From Lachnospiraceae bacterium (GTDB lineage: Bacteria; Bacillota; Clostridia; Lachnospirales; Lachnospiraceae): a DNA stretch of 35,584 nt. The position numbers and the translations under genes are program-made. The stretch lies in the NCBI GenBank assembly GCA_016293925.1, contig JAEDCX010000014.1:1-35584 (forward strand), given 5' to 3'. Below the pieces are notes generated by a model, which was given only the letters and a program-made list of their open reading frames with translations, had not been told where the DNA came from and made no database searches. Below are positions 7,345-15,456 of the stretch, one piece after another. Each line of letters starts with the position of its first letter. Position 1 is the first letter of the stretch.

Positions 7345-8742
7345 ATGGAGAAATTTTTCAAACTGAAAGAACATGGTACAACGGTTCGGACAGAGCTGGT
7401 AGCCGGACTGACCACATTTATGGCTATGGCCTACATTCTGATGGTCAATTCCGGTATGTTATCCGCTTTAGACGAGGTGTCCTACGGAGCAATCTACATT
7501 GCAACGGCGATTTCGGCGGTGATCGGCACCATGCTGATCGGACTTCTTGCCAACCTGCCCCTTGCCATGGCAAGCGGAATGGGCCTGAATGCATTTTTCG
7601 TGTATACGGTTTGCTTCGGGTTCGGATTGAGTTATTCCAACGCGCTGGTTCTTGTTCTGATGGACGGTATCATTTTCATTATCCTTACATTAACCGGTCT
7701 TCGTAAGAAGATTTTCGAGGCGATTCCGGAATGTGTTCGGATTGCCATTCCGGCAGGTATCGGCCTGTTCATTGCTTACATCGGTCTGCAGAATGTGGCA
7801 ATCATCCAGCCTGACGCAGCTACCTGTTCTACCCTGGCAAGTTTCAATATCTTAAACGGAGACGCTACCTGGGCAGGTATCATGCCGAAGCTGGTGACAC
7901 TGCTTGCACTGATTGCCATTGCTGTCATGAGCTTCAAGAAGGTAAAGGGTGCCATTATCTACGGTATGCTTGGCGGTTCCGTCCTGTATTATCTGTTCGG
8001 TGTCACCATCAAAGGATTCTATACGGGATTCTTTGACAATATGAGTATGAATCCGCTGAATGCATTCAAGGCATTCGGTACGGAATCCTTTGGTAAGGTG
8101 TTTACGGAGGGATTTGATTTCAGTGCCTATACGGCGAACCATTCAACAGGTTCCCTGGTACTTCTGATCGTAACCACCGCGCTTGCATTCTGTCTGGTAG
8201 ATATGTTTGATACATTGGGAACCCTGTACGGAGCATGCTCCAGAGGCAATCTGCTGACGGAAAAAGGAGAAGTTCCGAACATGGATAAGGCAATGATGTG
8301 TGATGCCATCGCTACCACCTGCGGTGCGGTCTGCGGTACCTCAACCGTTACCACCTTCGTGGAAGCTTCGGCAGGTGTTGCGGAAGGCGGACGTACCGGT
8401 CTGTCTGCGGTAGCGACCGGTATTCTTTTCTTCATTGCCATGTTCTTAAGTCCGGTGGCTCAGCTCATTCCGGGATGTGCTACCGCGGCAGCTTTGATCT
8501 ATGTCGGCGTTCTGATGATGAATTGTGTGAAAAACATCAATTGGACGGCTGCAGAGGATGCAATTCCTGCATTCCTTGTGATTGCGTTTATGGCATTCGC
8601 ATACAATATTTCTTACGGTATTGCATTCGGTATTCTTTCATACATTCTGATCAGACTGTTCTCCGGCAAAGTGAAGGAGATCAAACTGACCACATGGATA
8701 ATCGGTGCGCTCTTCATCGTTATGTTCCTGTGTACACATTAG
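7345..8742 (+). CDS. NCS2-family purine (adenine/guanine/hypoxanthine) permease
   Basis: This 465-residue membrane protein belongs to the AzgA-like branch of NCS2 nucleobase transporters, which bring purine bases in by ion symport. Recognisable stretches are ELVAGLTTFMAMAYI near the N-terminus, LANLPLAMASGMGLNAFF (about residues 70-90), VDMFDTLGTLYGACSRGNLL (about 285-305) and the GTSTVTTFVEASAGVAEGGRTGL segment (about 330-355) that helps form the substrate site. Ten or more hydrophobic helices are present. The ATG is preceded by GAAGGGAG. It is followed by a terminator at 8802-8839, then by purine nucleoside phosphorylase, so it probably feeds purine salvage. Which base it prefers is not clear. 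Confidence 0.93.
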   Translation: MEKFFKLKEHGTTVRTELVAGLTTFMAMAYILMVNSGMLSALDEVSYGAIYIATAISAVIGTMLIGLLANLPLAMASGMGLNAFFVYTVCFGFGLSYSNALVLVLMDGIIFIILTLTGLRKKIFEAIPECVRIAIPAGIGLFIAYIGLQNVAIIQPDAATCSTLASFNILNGDATWAGIMPKLVTLLALIAIAVMSFKKVKGAIIYGMLGGSVLYYLFGVTIKGFYTGFFDNMSMNPLNAFKAFGTESFGKVFTEGFDFSAYTANHSTGSLVLLIVTTALAFCLVDMFDTLGTLYGACSRGNLLTEKGEVPNMDKAMMCDAIATTCGAVCGTSTVTTFVEASAGVAEGGRTGLSAVATGILFFIAMFLSPVAQLIPGCATAAALIYVGVLMMNCVKNINWTAAEDAIPAFLVIAFMAFAYNISYGIAFGILSYILIRLFSGKVKEIKLTTWIIGALFIVMFLCTH

Positions 8743-8801
8743 GCAGCATAACACAGCGGAAATACCGCTCATGAAACATTGATTTCAGACATTCGGACCG
8801 G

Positions 8802-8839
8802 CGACGGGGCAGATCAAAATGCCCTGTCGTCGTTTTTTT
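8802..8839 (+). terminator. Intrinsic terminator after the purine permease
   Basis: CGACGGGGCA (8802-8811) pairs with TGCCCTGTCG (8820-8829), with one G-U pair and an 8-nt loop. Seven T follow at 8833-8839. Confidence 0.85.
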
Positions 8840-8889
8840 GAGAGTGGCGCGGTCATTTTGGATAGACTATATCCATTTGGAAATATCTA

Positions 8890-8898
8890 TGGTATAAT
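8890..8898 (+). promoter_or_regulatory. Extended -10 promoter of the nucleoside phosphorylase operon
   Basis: TGGTATAAT fits the extended -10 form TGnTATAAT exactly, about 62 bases before the phosphorylase ATG. No good -35 is present. The short inverted repeats GGATA/TATCC (8860-8864, 8870-8874) and CCAT/ATGG (8873-8876, 8889-8892) sit over the -35 region and could bind a regulator. Confidence 0.5.
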
Positions 8899-8960
8899 TG
8901 TAATATTACCAAGCATTTGTGTGAGTGATCATCACAGACAATGGATCGGAGGGTAAGCCT

Positions 8961-9797
8961 ATGGGGAACAATGCAGTATATGACAAACTGGAGAAGTGTT
9001 ATCAGAGTGTGAGAGAGAAAATCGATTTTGTACCGAAGGTTGCCATTGTATTGGGCAGCGGTCTGGGAGATTACGCCAACGATATTCAGGTGGTTGCCGA
9101 ACTCCCGTATACGGAGATTGCGGATTTTCCTGTCTCTACGGTTCCGGGACATGACGGAAGATTTCTGTTTGGGTATGTGAAGGATGTTCCCGTTGTGTGT
9201 ATGAAGGGACGGGTGCATTATTATGAGGGGTATTCCATTCAGGATGTTGTATTGCCCACCAGGCTGATGTACCGGATGGGGGCGAAGATATTATTTTTGA
9301 CCAATGCGGCGGGAGGAATTGATGATTCTTTCCAACCGGCTGATTTCATGATGATCACGGATCATATCGCCTGTTTTGCCCCGAATCCGCTGATCGGTCC
9401 CAATGTAGACGAGTTGGGAACCCGGTTCCCGGACATGTCGGAGATCTATGATAAAGAACTGCAGAATGTGATTCGTTCTGCAGCGGCAGAGGATCAGATT
9501 CCGTTGCGGGAGGGAGTCTATGTGTATCTGACAGGTCCCAGTTTCGAGTCCCCGGCGGAGATCAGAATGCTTCGCACGATGGGAGCATCTGCTGTCGGAA
9601 TGAGTACCGTTGTGGAAGCCATTGCCGCCAAACACTGCGGTATGAGGATCTGTGGAATCTCCTGCATCTGTAATCTTGCCGCCGGTATGACGGAGAATCC
9701 TCTGTCCCATCAGGAAGTACAGGAGGCCGCAAACATTGCGGCACCGAAGTTCAAGAAGCTGTTGACAGATTCTGTTGCGAAAATGGGAGCAGTCTAG
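8961..9797 (+). CDS. punA: Purine nucleoside phosphorylase (trimeric, inosine/guanosine type)
   Basis: It cleaves purine (deoxy)ribonucleosides with phosphate to the free base and (deoxy)ribose 1-phosphate. The 278-residue length and motifs fit the low-molecular-mass trimeric class: VLGSGLGDYA (phosphate loop), PVSTVPGHDG, MKGRVHYYEGYS, FLTNAAGGI, the purine-site Glu in LTGPSFESPAEIRML, and GMSTVVEAIAAKH. The Asn in CICNLAAGM corresponds to the base-contacting Asn of inosine/guanosine enzymes. I chose the ATG at 8961 for its GGAGGG site; a GTG 36 bases earlier is in frame. The deaminase gene begins 4 bases after the stop, so this is the first gene of a long operon. Confidence 0.94.
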   Translation: MGNNAVYDKLEKCYQSVREKIDFVPKVAIVLGSGLGDYANDIQVVAELPYTEIADFPVSTVPGHDGRFLFGYVKDVPVVCMKGRVHYYEGYSIQDVVLPTRLMYRMGAKILFLTNAAGGIDDSFQPADFMMITDHIACFAPNPLIGPNVDELGTRFPDMSEIYDKELQNVIRSAAAEDQIPLREGVYVYLTGPSFESPAEIRMLRTMGASAVGMSTVVEAIAAKHCGMRICGISCICNLAAGMTENPLSHQEVQEAANIAAPKFKKLLTDSVAKMGAV

Positions 9798-9801
9798 TGA
9801 T

Positions 9802-11121
9802 ATGAATATTCGATTGTACAATGCCAGAATTCTGTCCATGAGGGGCCAGGAAGCGATCTGCTGCGGGGAGGTATGGATCCGGGATTCGAAGATCCTGTAT
9901 GCCGGACCGGAGCAGGGGAGGAAGCCGGAGGAGATCATACTCTGGGATCGTGAGATTAATCTGCATGGGAATCTTGTTCTGCCCGGGTTCAAAAATGCCC
10001 ATACCCACTCTCCGATGAGTGCATTGCGTTCCCTTGCGGACGATATGTCTCTGGATGCATGGCTCCACGAGAAAGTATTTCCCTTTGAGAGTCATCTGAC
10101 GGAAGAGGATATGCGCTGGTTTACCAAGCTGTCCATACTGGAGTATCTGAATTCCGGCATCACACAGATTTTTGATATGTATTTCGCACTGGATGCCGTG
10201 GCGGATGTATGCAGGCAGTATTGCTTTCCGCTGGTAATGTGCGGTGCGGTAAATGATTTTGTACAGTCCGTTTCCACAATGGAGGAGCTGTACCACAAAA
10301 TGAATGTTCCGGGAGATGATCTGATCCGGTACAAGCTGGGATTCCATGCCCAATATACCACCGGGGATCGCCTGCTGCATGAGATTGCGGAATTGGCCCG
10401 GGCGTTGCGGGAACCGGTGTGTATGCATATTGCGGAAACTGCAGCGGAGGTGGAGCAATGCCGTAAACAGTACGGTTGTTCTCCGTTTGCCTATCTGAAT
10501 GAGATGGGGATGTTTGAATATGGCGGAACCGGTTTCCACTGCGTTCATCTGTCTGCGGATGATATCGCCATTATGCGGGAGCATGGAATGGTGGCGGTAA
10601 CGAATCCATCCTCCAATCTCAAACTGGCCAGTGGGATTGCCGATGTGACGGAACTTATGAGGAACGGTATCCGGGTAGGAATCGGAACGGACGGTCCCGC
10701 CAGTAACAACTGTCTCAGCATGTTCAAGGAAATGTTTCTGACGGCAACATTGGGAAAAGTGGTTCGTATGGATGCGGCGGCTCTGCCGGCCGGGGAAGTG
10801 ATCCGTATGGCAACGCTGGGAGGATGCGATGCCATGGGATCTGAACAGAACCGCTATTGTGAGGCAGGGCAGTATGCGGATCTTGCAGTGATTGACCTCG
10901 ACAGACCGAATATGCATCCTATCCATGATTCGAATTCTATCCTCAGTAATCTGGTATACAGTGCAGGCCGGGACAATGTGATGATGACAATTGTCCGGGG
11001 AAACATTCTCTATGAGAAGGGACAATATTATCTTGCGGATTCGGTGGAGGAAATATATGATAGATGCAATGGGATTGCCCGCAGAATCGCAGGAACCGGA
11101 ATAAAGAAGAAAAGGATTTGA
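9802..11121 (+). CDS. Amidohydrolase, S-adenosylhomocysteine/methylthioadenosine deaminase-like
   Basis: This 439-residue metal-dependent hydrolase belongs to the ATZ/TRZ-like branch of the amidohydrolase superfamily, which removes amino groups from purines or related rings. Metal and catalytic residues are all present: His67 and His69 (NAHTHSP), His209 with Glu (CMHIAETAAE), His249 (CVHLS) and Asp297 (GIGTDGPAS). NPSSNLKL before the last motif is typical of the family. The ATG at 9802 follows the phosphorylase stop by 4 bases, with GGGAG inside the end of that gene. Next to a nucleoside phosphorylase the substrate is plausibly an adenosine-type nucleoside (SAH, MTA or adenosine), but guanine or another ring is not excluded by sequence alone. 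Confidence 0.88.
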   Translation: MNIRLYNARILSMRGQEAICCGEVWIRDSKILYAGPEQGRKPEEIILWDREINLHGNLVLPGFKNAHTHSPMSALRSLADDMSLDAWLHEKVFPFESHLTEEDMRWFTKLSILEYLNSGITQIFDMYFALDAVADVCRQYCFPLVMCGAVNDFVQSVSTMEELYHKMNVPGDDLIRYKLGFHAQYTTGDRLLHEIAELARALREPVCMHIAETAAEVEQCRKQYGCSPFAYLNEMGMFEYGGTGFHCVHLSADDIAIMREHGMVAVTNPSSNLKLASGIADVTELMRNGIRVGIGTDGPASNNCLSMFKEMFLTATLGKVVRMDAAALPAGEVIRMATLGGCDAMGSEQNRYCEAGQYADLAVIDLDRPNMHPIHDSNSILSNLVYSAGRDNVMMTIVRGNILYEKGQYYLADSVEEIYDRCNGIARRIAGTGIKKKRI

Positions 11122-11125
11122 CAAG

Positions 11126-12805
11126 ATGGAGATAGAGACACTGGTAATTCTCGGAACCGTACTGGGGATCATTGTTGTTTTTTTCGCGAAGGGAATCTAT
11201 GACCAGCGGCGCAACCGGATATTGTTCCGCCAGCAATTAAAAAAGAACTACGGCAAATATCCCACCAGGGAGTACAGTCCGGAGCAGTATGCTTCCATTG
11301 CCAGATATTACGAGAAGAACCGGAAGTCGTATGCGATTGATGAGATTACCTGGAATGATCTGGATATGGATTCCGTATTTCAACAGATGAACCATACCTA
11401 TTCATCGGCAGGAGAGGAGTATCTGTTCTATCGTTTGCATACGCCGGAACAGACAGGCGACCGTCAGATGACGGACGAGAAGCTGATCCGATATTTCATG
11501 GAGCATGAGGAGGAACGGATGGATCTGCAGATGGTATTCCGGCAGATCGGCAAAACGGGCAAGTATTCCCTGTTTGATTATCTGCAATTCCTTGGCACTC
11601 TGGGGAAGCGGGATAACGGAAAGCATATCTTCGGGAATGTGTTGTATCTTCTGGCAATCGGGCTGATTTTCTTCAAACCCTTTCTGGGAGTGACCCTTTT
11701 CCTGGTTGTCATGTGCTATAACATCATTACCTATTCGAAGGAAAAGAGTGAGATTGAACCGTATTTTGTCAGCATGAAATACATTCTGCGCATTGTGGAC
11801 GGAGTGGACATGATTGCAGATCTCCATTGTTCCGGCATTCAGGAGCAGGTGGAGGAACTGAATACCCTGAAAAAAGAATTTGGTTCTTTCAAACGCAAGT
11901 CCATGTTGCTCGGCAGGGGAGGCGGTACGGGAGAACTTGCGGAAGCATTGCTTGTGTATCTGAAGATGATGTTTCATTTCGATATTCTGGTATTCAATTC
12001 TGCACTTGGGGAGATCCGGAAACATATTGAGGATGTGGACAGGCTGGTGGCAGGAATCGGATATCTGGAATCCTCTATTGCCATCGGTTGCTTCAGAGCC
12101 TGTCTGGAGGAATACTGTACGCCGGAATTCACCGAGGATCACAGAATGGAGGCGGAGGATATGTATCATCCGCTGATCGGGAATCCGGTGAAGAATTCTT
12201 TTGCCACCACCAGGGGAATTCTGCTGACCGGTTCCAATGCATCCGGGAAATCTACTTTCCTGAAAACAGTGGCAATCAATGGAATTCTGGCCCAGACGGT
12301 GAACACCTGTCTCGCGAAGCGGTTCGTAACGGAGCATTACAGAATCTATTCCTCTATGGCACTGCGGGATGATCTGAACAGTGGAGAGAGTTACTATATT
12401 GTGGAGATTAAGGCGTTGAAGCGCATTTTGGACGCCATTGGGGACAGGAATGGGAATCCGGTATTGTGTTTCGTGGATGAGGTACTCCGGGGGACGAACA
12501 CGGTGGAACGGATTGCTGCCTCTGCACAGATTATGAAGAGTCTGACAGGTCCCTTTGTCATGTGCTATGCAGCAACCCATGATATTGAACTGACACATCT
12601 TCTGGAGAAGGAGTATGACAATCATCATTTCGAGGAAGAAGTGATCGAGAATGATATTGTATTCAACTATAAGCTGATGGACGGACGGGCCACTACCAGG
12701 AATGCCATCAAGCTGCTTGGAATCATTGGATATGATGAGCAGTTGATCGGGAAAGCCAATGCAATGGCGGCGAATTTTATGGAAAAAGGAGTATGGGAAG
12801 CATGA
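11126..12805 (+). CDS. Membrane-anchored MutS-family ATPase
   Basis: The 559-residue protein combines membrane segments with the MutS core. A hydrophobic helix spans about residues 6-22, and a hairpin of two more spans about 169-204. Helical sequence follows (about 205-330, like the MutS lever/clamp), then the MutS ATPase: Walker A GSNASGKST (369-377), Walker B VLCFVDE (446-452) followed by LRGTN, and the ATHDIEL motif equivalent to ATHYHEL of MutS. The mismatch-recognition and Smr nuclease domains of MutS and MutS2 are absent. Its function is not established; membrane attachment argues against ordinary mismatch repair. It lies 4 bases after the deaminase and overlaps RNase HI by 4 bases (ATGA), so it is co-translated with it. 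Confidence 0.88.
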   Translation: MEIETLVILGTVLGIIVVFFAKGIYDQRRNRILFRQQLKKNYGKYPTREYSPEQYASIARYYEKNRKSYAIDEITWNDLDMDSVFQQMNHTYSSAGEEYLFYRLHTPEQTGDRQMTDEKLIRYFMEHEEERMDLQMVFRQIGKTGKYSLFDYLQFLGTLGKRDNGKHIFGNVLYLLAIGLIFFKPFLGVTLFLVVMCYNIITYSKEKSEIEPYFVSMKYILRIVDGVDMIADLHCSGIQEQVEELNTLKKEFGSFKRKSMLLGRGGGTGELAEALLVYLKMMFHFDILVFNSALGEIRKHIEDVDRLVAGIGYLESSIAIGCFRACLEEYCTPEFTEDHRMEAEDMYHPLIGNPVKNSFATTRGILLTGSNASGKSTFLKTVAINGILAQTVNTCLAKRFVTEHYRIYSSMALRDDLNSGESYYIVEIKALKRILDAIGDRNGNPVLCFVDEVLRGTNTVERIAASAQIMKSLTGPFVMCYAATHDIELTHLLEKEYDNHHFEEEVIENDIVFNYKLMDGRATTRNAIKLLGIIGYDEQLIGKANAMAANFMEKGVWEA

Positions 12806-13284
12806 GAGTGACTCTCTATTCGGATGGATCGGCGAGAGGAAACCCGGACGGTCCGGGCGGCTTCGGAACCATTCTGCATTATGTGAATCCGCAGGGAAAG
12901 GTGTACGAGCGGGAGTTATCCGCCGGATATAAGAAAACTACCAATAACCGGATGGAACTGATGGGAGTCATTACGGGACTGGAGGCGCTGACGAAGCCCT
13001 GTGACGTGGATGTGATCTCGGACTCCAAGTATGTGACGGATGCATTTAATCAGAACTGGATCGATACCTGGCTTCGGAAGAATTGGAAAACTGCGGGGAA
13101 TAAGCCCGTGAAGAATATGGATCTGTGGCAGAGGCTACTGGCGGCGATGGAACCTCATCATGTGACATTTCACTGGGTAAAGGGACATGCGGGACATCCG
13201 GAGAATGAACGGTGTGACAAACTTGCAACAACGGCTGCGGATGGCGACGGACTCCTTGACGATATCCTGCATGAGATGGTATGA
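12802..13284 (+). CDS. rnhA: Ribonuclease HI
   Basis: It degrades the RNA strand of RNA-DNA hybrids. The 160-residue length is normal for bacterial RNase HI. The four metal-binding acidic residues are visible: Asp8 (YSDGSARGNP), Glu52 (TTNNRMEL), Asp74 (VISDSKYV) and Asp139 (NERCDKLA), plus the mobile-loop His129 (VKGHAGHPEN). The basic handle (RKNWKTAGNKPVKN, about 92-105) is retained. I chose the ATG at 12802 because it overlaps the MutS-like stop as ATGA and AAAGGAG lies 10 bases upstream; the ATG at 12793 has almost no spacing from that site. Confidence 0.95.
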   Translation: MRVTLYSDGSARGNPDGPGGFGTILHYVNPQGKVYERELSAGYKKTTNNRMELMGVITGLEALTKPCDVDVISDSKYVTDAFNQNWIDTWLRKNWKTAGNKPVKNMDLWQRLLAAMEPHHVTFHWVKGHAGHPENERCDKLATTAADGDGLLDDILHEMV

Positions 13285-13325
13285 TATATGTCAGTAAATC
13301 TGGATCAGAAAAGAGAGATGGAACG

Positions 13326-13508
13326 ATGGATAAATTGTATGAATTTTTCGTATGGCTGCAGGGATATTTATTTGTTTTCATTGTTTTTGTTGTAGTGATC
13401 GGTATTGCCGTACTGATCGGTGTGAAAACGGCCAAAGCGAAGAACCGGAAAGCAGAGGCTATGAGAGCGGCAGAGGCAGAGACTCCCGAGAATCGTGGGC
13501 AGGCATAG
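13326..13508 (+). CDS. Small single-pass membrane protein
   Basis: This is a 60-residue protein of unknown role. Residues 6-31 are strongly hydrophobic (a segment ending VVVIGIAVLIGV), then a basic/acidic Ala- and Glu-rich cytoplasmic tail follows (KTAKAKNRKAEAMRAAEAE). An in-frame ATG at 13281 overlaps the RNase HI stop, but the first 15 codons from there are polar and unremarkable, so I prefer the ATG at 13326 preceded by AGAGATGG. It sits between RNase HI and the HAD phosphatase in the same operon. Confidence 0.6.
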   Translation: MDKLYEFFVWLQGYLFVFIVFVVVIGIAVLIGVKTAKAKNRKAEAMRAAEAETPENRGQA

Positions 13509-13522
13509 GTAAATAAGGATAT

Positions 13523-14248
13523 ATGAATCAGTATGATGTGATTTTGTGGGATGTGGACGATACGCTGCTGGATTTCGGTATGTCGGAGCGACACGCGTTT
13601 CAGGTGACCGCGGAGCGGTTCGGGTGGCACCCCGGTGAGGCGGAGTACCGTCTGTATTCGGACATCAATAACAGACACTGGAAGATGCTGGAGTGTGGTC
13701 TGATTACCATGGAGCAGGTGAAGTACTTGCGGTTTGAAGCATTGTTCCGGGAATTGCATATGGATTCTGTTTCCATACAGGACTTTCAGGAACATTATCA
13801 AGAAGAACTTGGTAATGTTTTCTTTATACGGGATCACTCGGACGAGGTTATGAGGCAGCTGCGGGGCATATGCAGGCAGTATCTTGTTACCAACGGAAAT
13901 GCAGCGACCCAGAGGCATAAGCTTGTGTTGTCCGGGCTGGATCTTCTGGCAGAGGATCTGTTTATTTCGGAAGAACTGGGATATCCCAAGCCGGATGTGC
14001 GCTTTTTTGAAGAGGTATTTCGCAGAATAACCCAATGCGGACGGGAACGTGTGCTGATCGTGGGGGATTCTCTCACCAGCGATATGCAGGGCGGCAGGAA
14101 TGTGGGAATCAGGACCTGCTATTACAATCCGCAGGGCGCAGTGAATACGGCACCGGAGAAGTGTGATTATGAGATTGGGACACTGGCGGAAGTGATTGAC
14201 ATTGTGAGAGGAACTTCTGCAGCAAAAACCTCTGCAGAAAGGGGATAG
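13523..14248 (+). CDS. HAD-family phosphatase, YjjG-like nucleotidase
   Basis: This 241-residue haloacid dehalogenase-superfamily hydrolase most resembles YjjG, the non-canonical pyrimidine nucleotidase that removes damaged or toxic (deoxy)nucleoside monophosphates. The nucleophile motif is D10-V-D12-D-T14, motif II is VTNGNAATQ, the motif III Lys is in GYPKPDVRFF, and motif IV is LIVGDSLTSDMQGG. A helical cap lies at about residues 16-90. The ATG has a weak upstream site (AATAAGGAT). It follows the small membrane protein by 14 bases and is 2 bases from the WYL regulator. A role in nucleotide pool cleaning suits the neighbours; exact substrate specificity is inference. Confidence 0.85.
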   Translation: MNQYDVILWDVDDTLLDFGMSERHAFQVTAERFGWHPGEAEYRLYSDINNRHWKMLECGLITMEQVKYLRFEALFRELHMDSVSIQDFQEHYQEELGNVFFIRDHSDEVMRQLRGICRQYLVTNGNAATQRHKLVLSGLDLLAEDLFISEELGYPKPDVRFFEEVFRRITQCGRERVLIVGDSLTSDMQGGRNVGIRTCYYNPQGAVNTAPEKCDYEIGTLAEVIDIVRGTSAAKTSAERG

Positions 14249-14250
14249 GG

Positions 14251-15240
14251 ATGGCAAAGTCAGAGAGACAAAAATTAAAACTTCTGTATATCTGCAAAAT
14301 CTTAATGGAAGAGAGCGACGAGACCCATTGCATCTCCACCAACGAGCTGATCGAAAGACTTGCCAGAGAAGATATTCAGGCAGAACGGAAGAGCATCTAC
14401 AGTGATATCCGTTCCCTGCAGGAGTTCGGCATGAAGATCGAACAGCGCAAAAGCCGCCGGGGTGGAGGGTATTATCTGAAAAACCGGGATTTCGATACGG
14501 CAGAACTGAAACTTCTCGTGGATGCGGTGGCGGCAAGCCGCTTTATTACCAGAGACCGATCCAGAAAACTGATCGAAAAACTGGAGAAAAAAGCATGCGT
14601 TCATGATGCCAGACAGCTGAAACGTCAGGTGTTCGTGCAGAACCGGGTGAAAACCCAGAATGAATCGGTGTTTGAAAATGCGGATAAGATTCATCAGGCG
14701 ATTGCCGATAATGTGAATATTACATTCCATTATTTTGAATGGACGATAGACAAGACCATGAGTTTCCGGAAAGACGGAGAGAAATACCGGGTCAGTCCGT
14801 GGGCACTGACGGTCAGCGGGGAAAACTACTATCTGGTCAGCTTTGAACCGGAGAGCAACCGGATCAAGCATTTCCGCGTGGATAAGATGGCGGACATAGA
14901 ACTTCTGAAGACAAAGCGGGAGGGACGGGATCAGTTTGAACAGTTCGATATCGGCGAGTATACGAACAGGCAGTTTGGCATGTTTGGCGGCGATGAGGAG
15001 CCGGTGACGATCCAATTTCCCAATACCCTTGTGGGAGTGGTACTGGACCGATTTGGAAGAGAGATTGATATCCGGAAGCGGGATGAGGATCATTTCTCGG
15101 TCAGGCCGATGGTGGCGGTAACCAATCAGTTCTTCGGATGGCTTGCGGGACTTGGACCGGAGGTTAGGATTCTGATGCCGGAACGGGTCAGGAAGGAATA
15201 TCATACTTATTTGCGGGAGATTATTGAGCAGGATGATTGA
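14251..15240 (+). CDS. HTH/WYL-domain transcriptional regulator
   Basis: This 329-residue DNA-binding regulator has a winged helix-turn-helix at residues 5-75 (motif KSIYSDIRSLQEFGMKIE and a GGGYYL wing), a helical linker, and a WYL domain (about 145-230; RVSPWALTVSGENYYLVSF and IKHFRVDKM). A C-terminal WCX-like extension follows (VTIQFPNTLVGVVLDRFG). WYL domains bind nucleic acid or nucleotide ligands and often control DNA-damage or defence genes. The ATG follows AGGGGATAGGG, two bases after the HAD gene, so this is the last gene of the operon that starts at 8961. It may control that operon or act elsewhere. Confidence 0.88.
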   Translation: MAKSERQKLKLLYICKILMEESDETHCISTNELIERLAREDIQAERKSIYSDIRSLQEFGMKIEQRKSRRGGGYYLKNRDFDTAELKLLVDAVAASRFITRDRSRKLIEKLEKKACVHDARQLKRQVFVQNRVKTQNESVFENADKIHQAIADNVNITFHYFEWTIDKTMSFRKDGEKYRVSPWALTVSGENYYLVSFEPESNRIKHFRVDKMADIELLKTKREGRDQFEQFDIGEYTNRQFGMFGGDEEPVTIQFPNTLVGVVLDRFGREIDIRKRDEDHFSVRPMVAVTNQFFGWLAGLGPEVRILMPERVRKEYHTYLREIIEQDD

Positions 15241-15311
15241 CGGAAGGAAATCACCTGCTCTTTTCTCGTACGGGAAAGTATCGGATTTGCAATAAAACAC
15301 CATATTTTGTA

Positions 15312-15340
15312 TTGACACACAGGTGCAGAAACAATATACT
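15312..15340 (+). promoter_or_regulatory. Sigma-A promoter of nrdD-nrdG-dut
   Basis: TTGACA (15312-15317), a 17-base spacer and TATACT (15335-15340) are close to consensus. The predicted transcription start is near 15347, leaving a leader of about 110 bases. Confidence 0.85.
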
Positions 15341-15366
15341 GTGATATATGGTACTATATATTGTAT
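15329..15366 (+). promoter_or_regulatory. Two NrdR boxes over the nrdD promoter
   Basis: Box 1 (15329-15344) and box 2 (15351-15366) each match the NrdR pattern ACACwATATaTwGTGT at 13 of 16 positions. They are 22 bases apart, about two helical turns. Box 1 covers the -10 element and box 2 the start site, so bound NrdR should repress. NrdR is the ATP/dATP-sensing repressor of ribonucleotide reductase genes. Confidence 0.7.
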
Positions 15367-15456
15367 GGGGTACCGATAAAACGCAGGGCGGATGACCTGT
15401 GAGAATATGGGAATACTGGATGTATGAATGCACAGAACAGAGATGGGGGTAATGGA

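Noticed and set aside
9751..11172. A minus-strand open frame of 473 codons
   Set aside because: It is antisense to the amidohydrolase gene, which has all its metal-binding residues.
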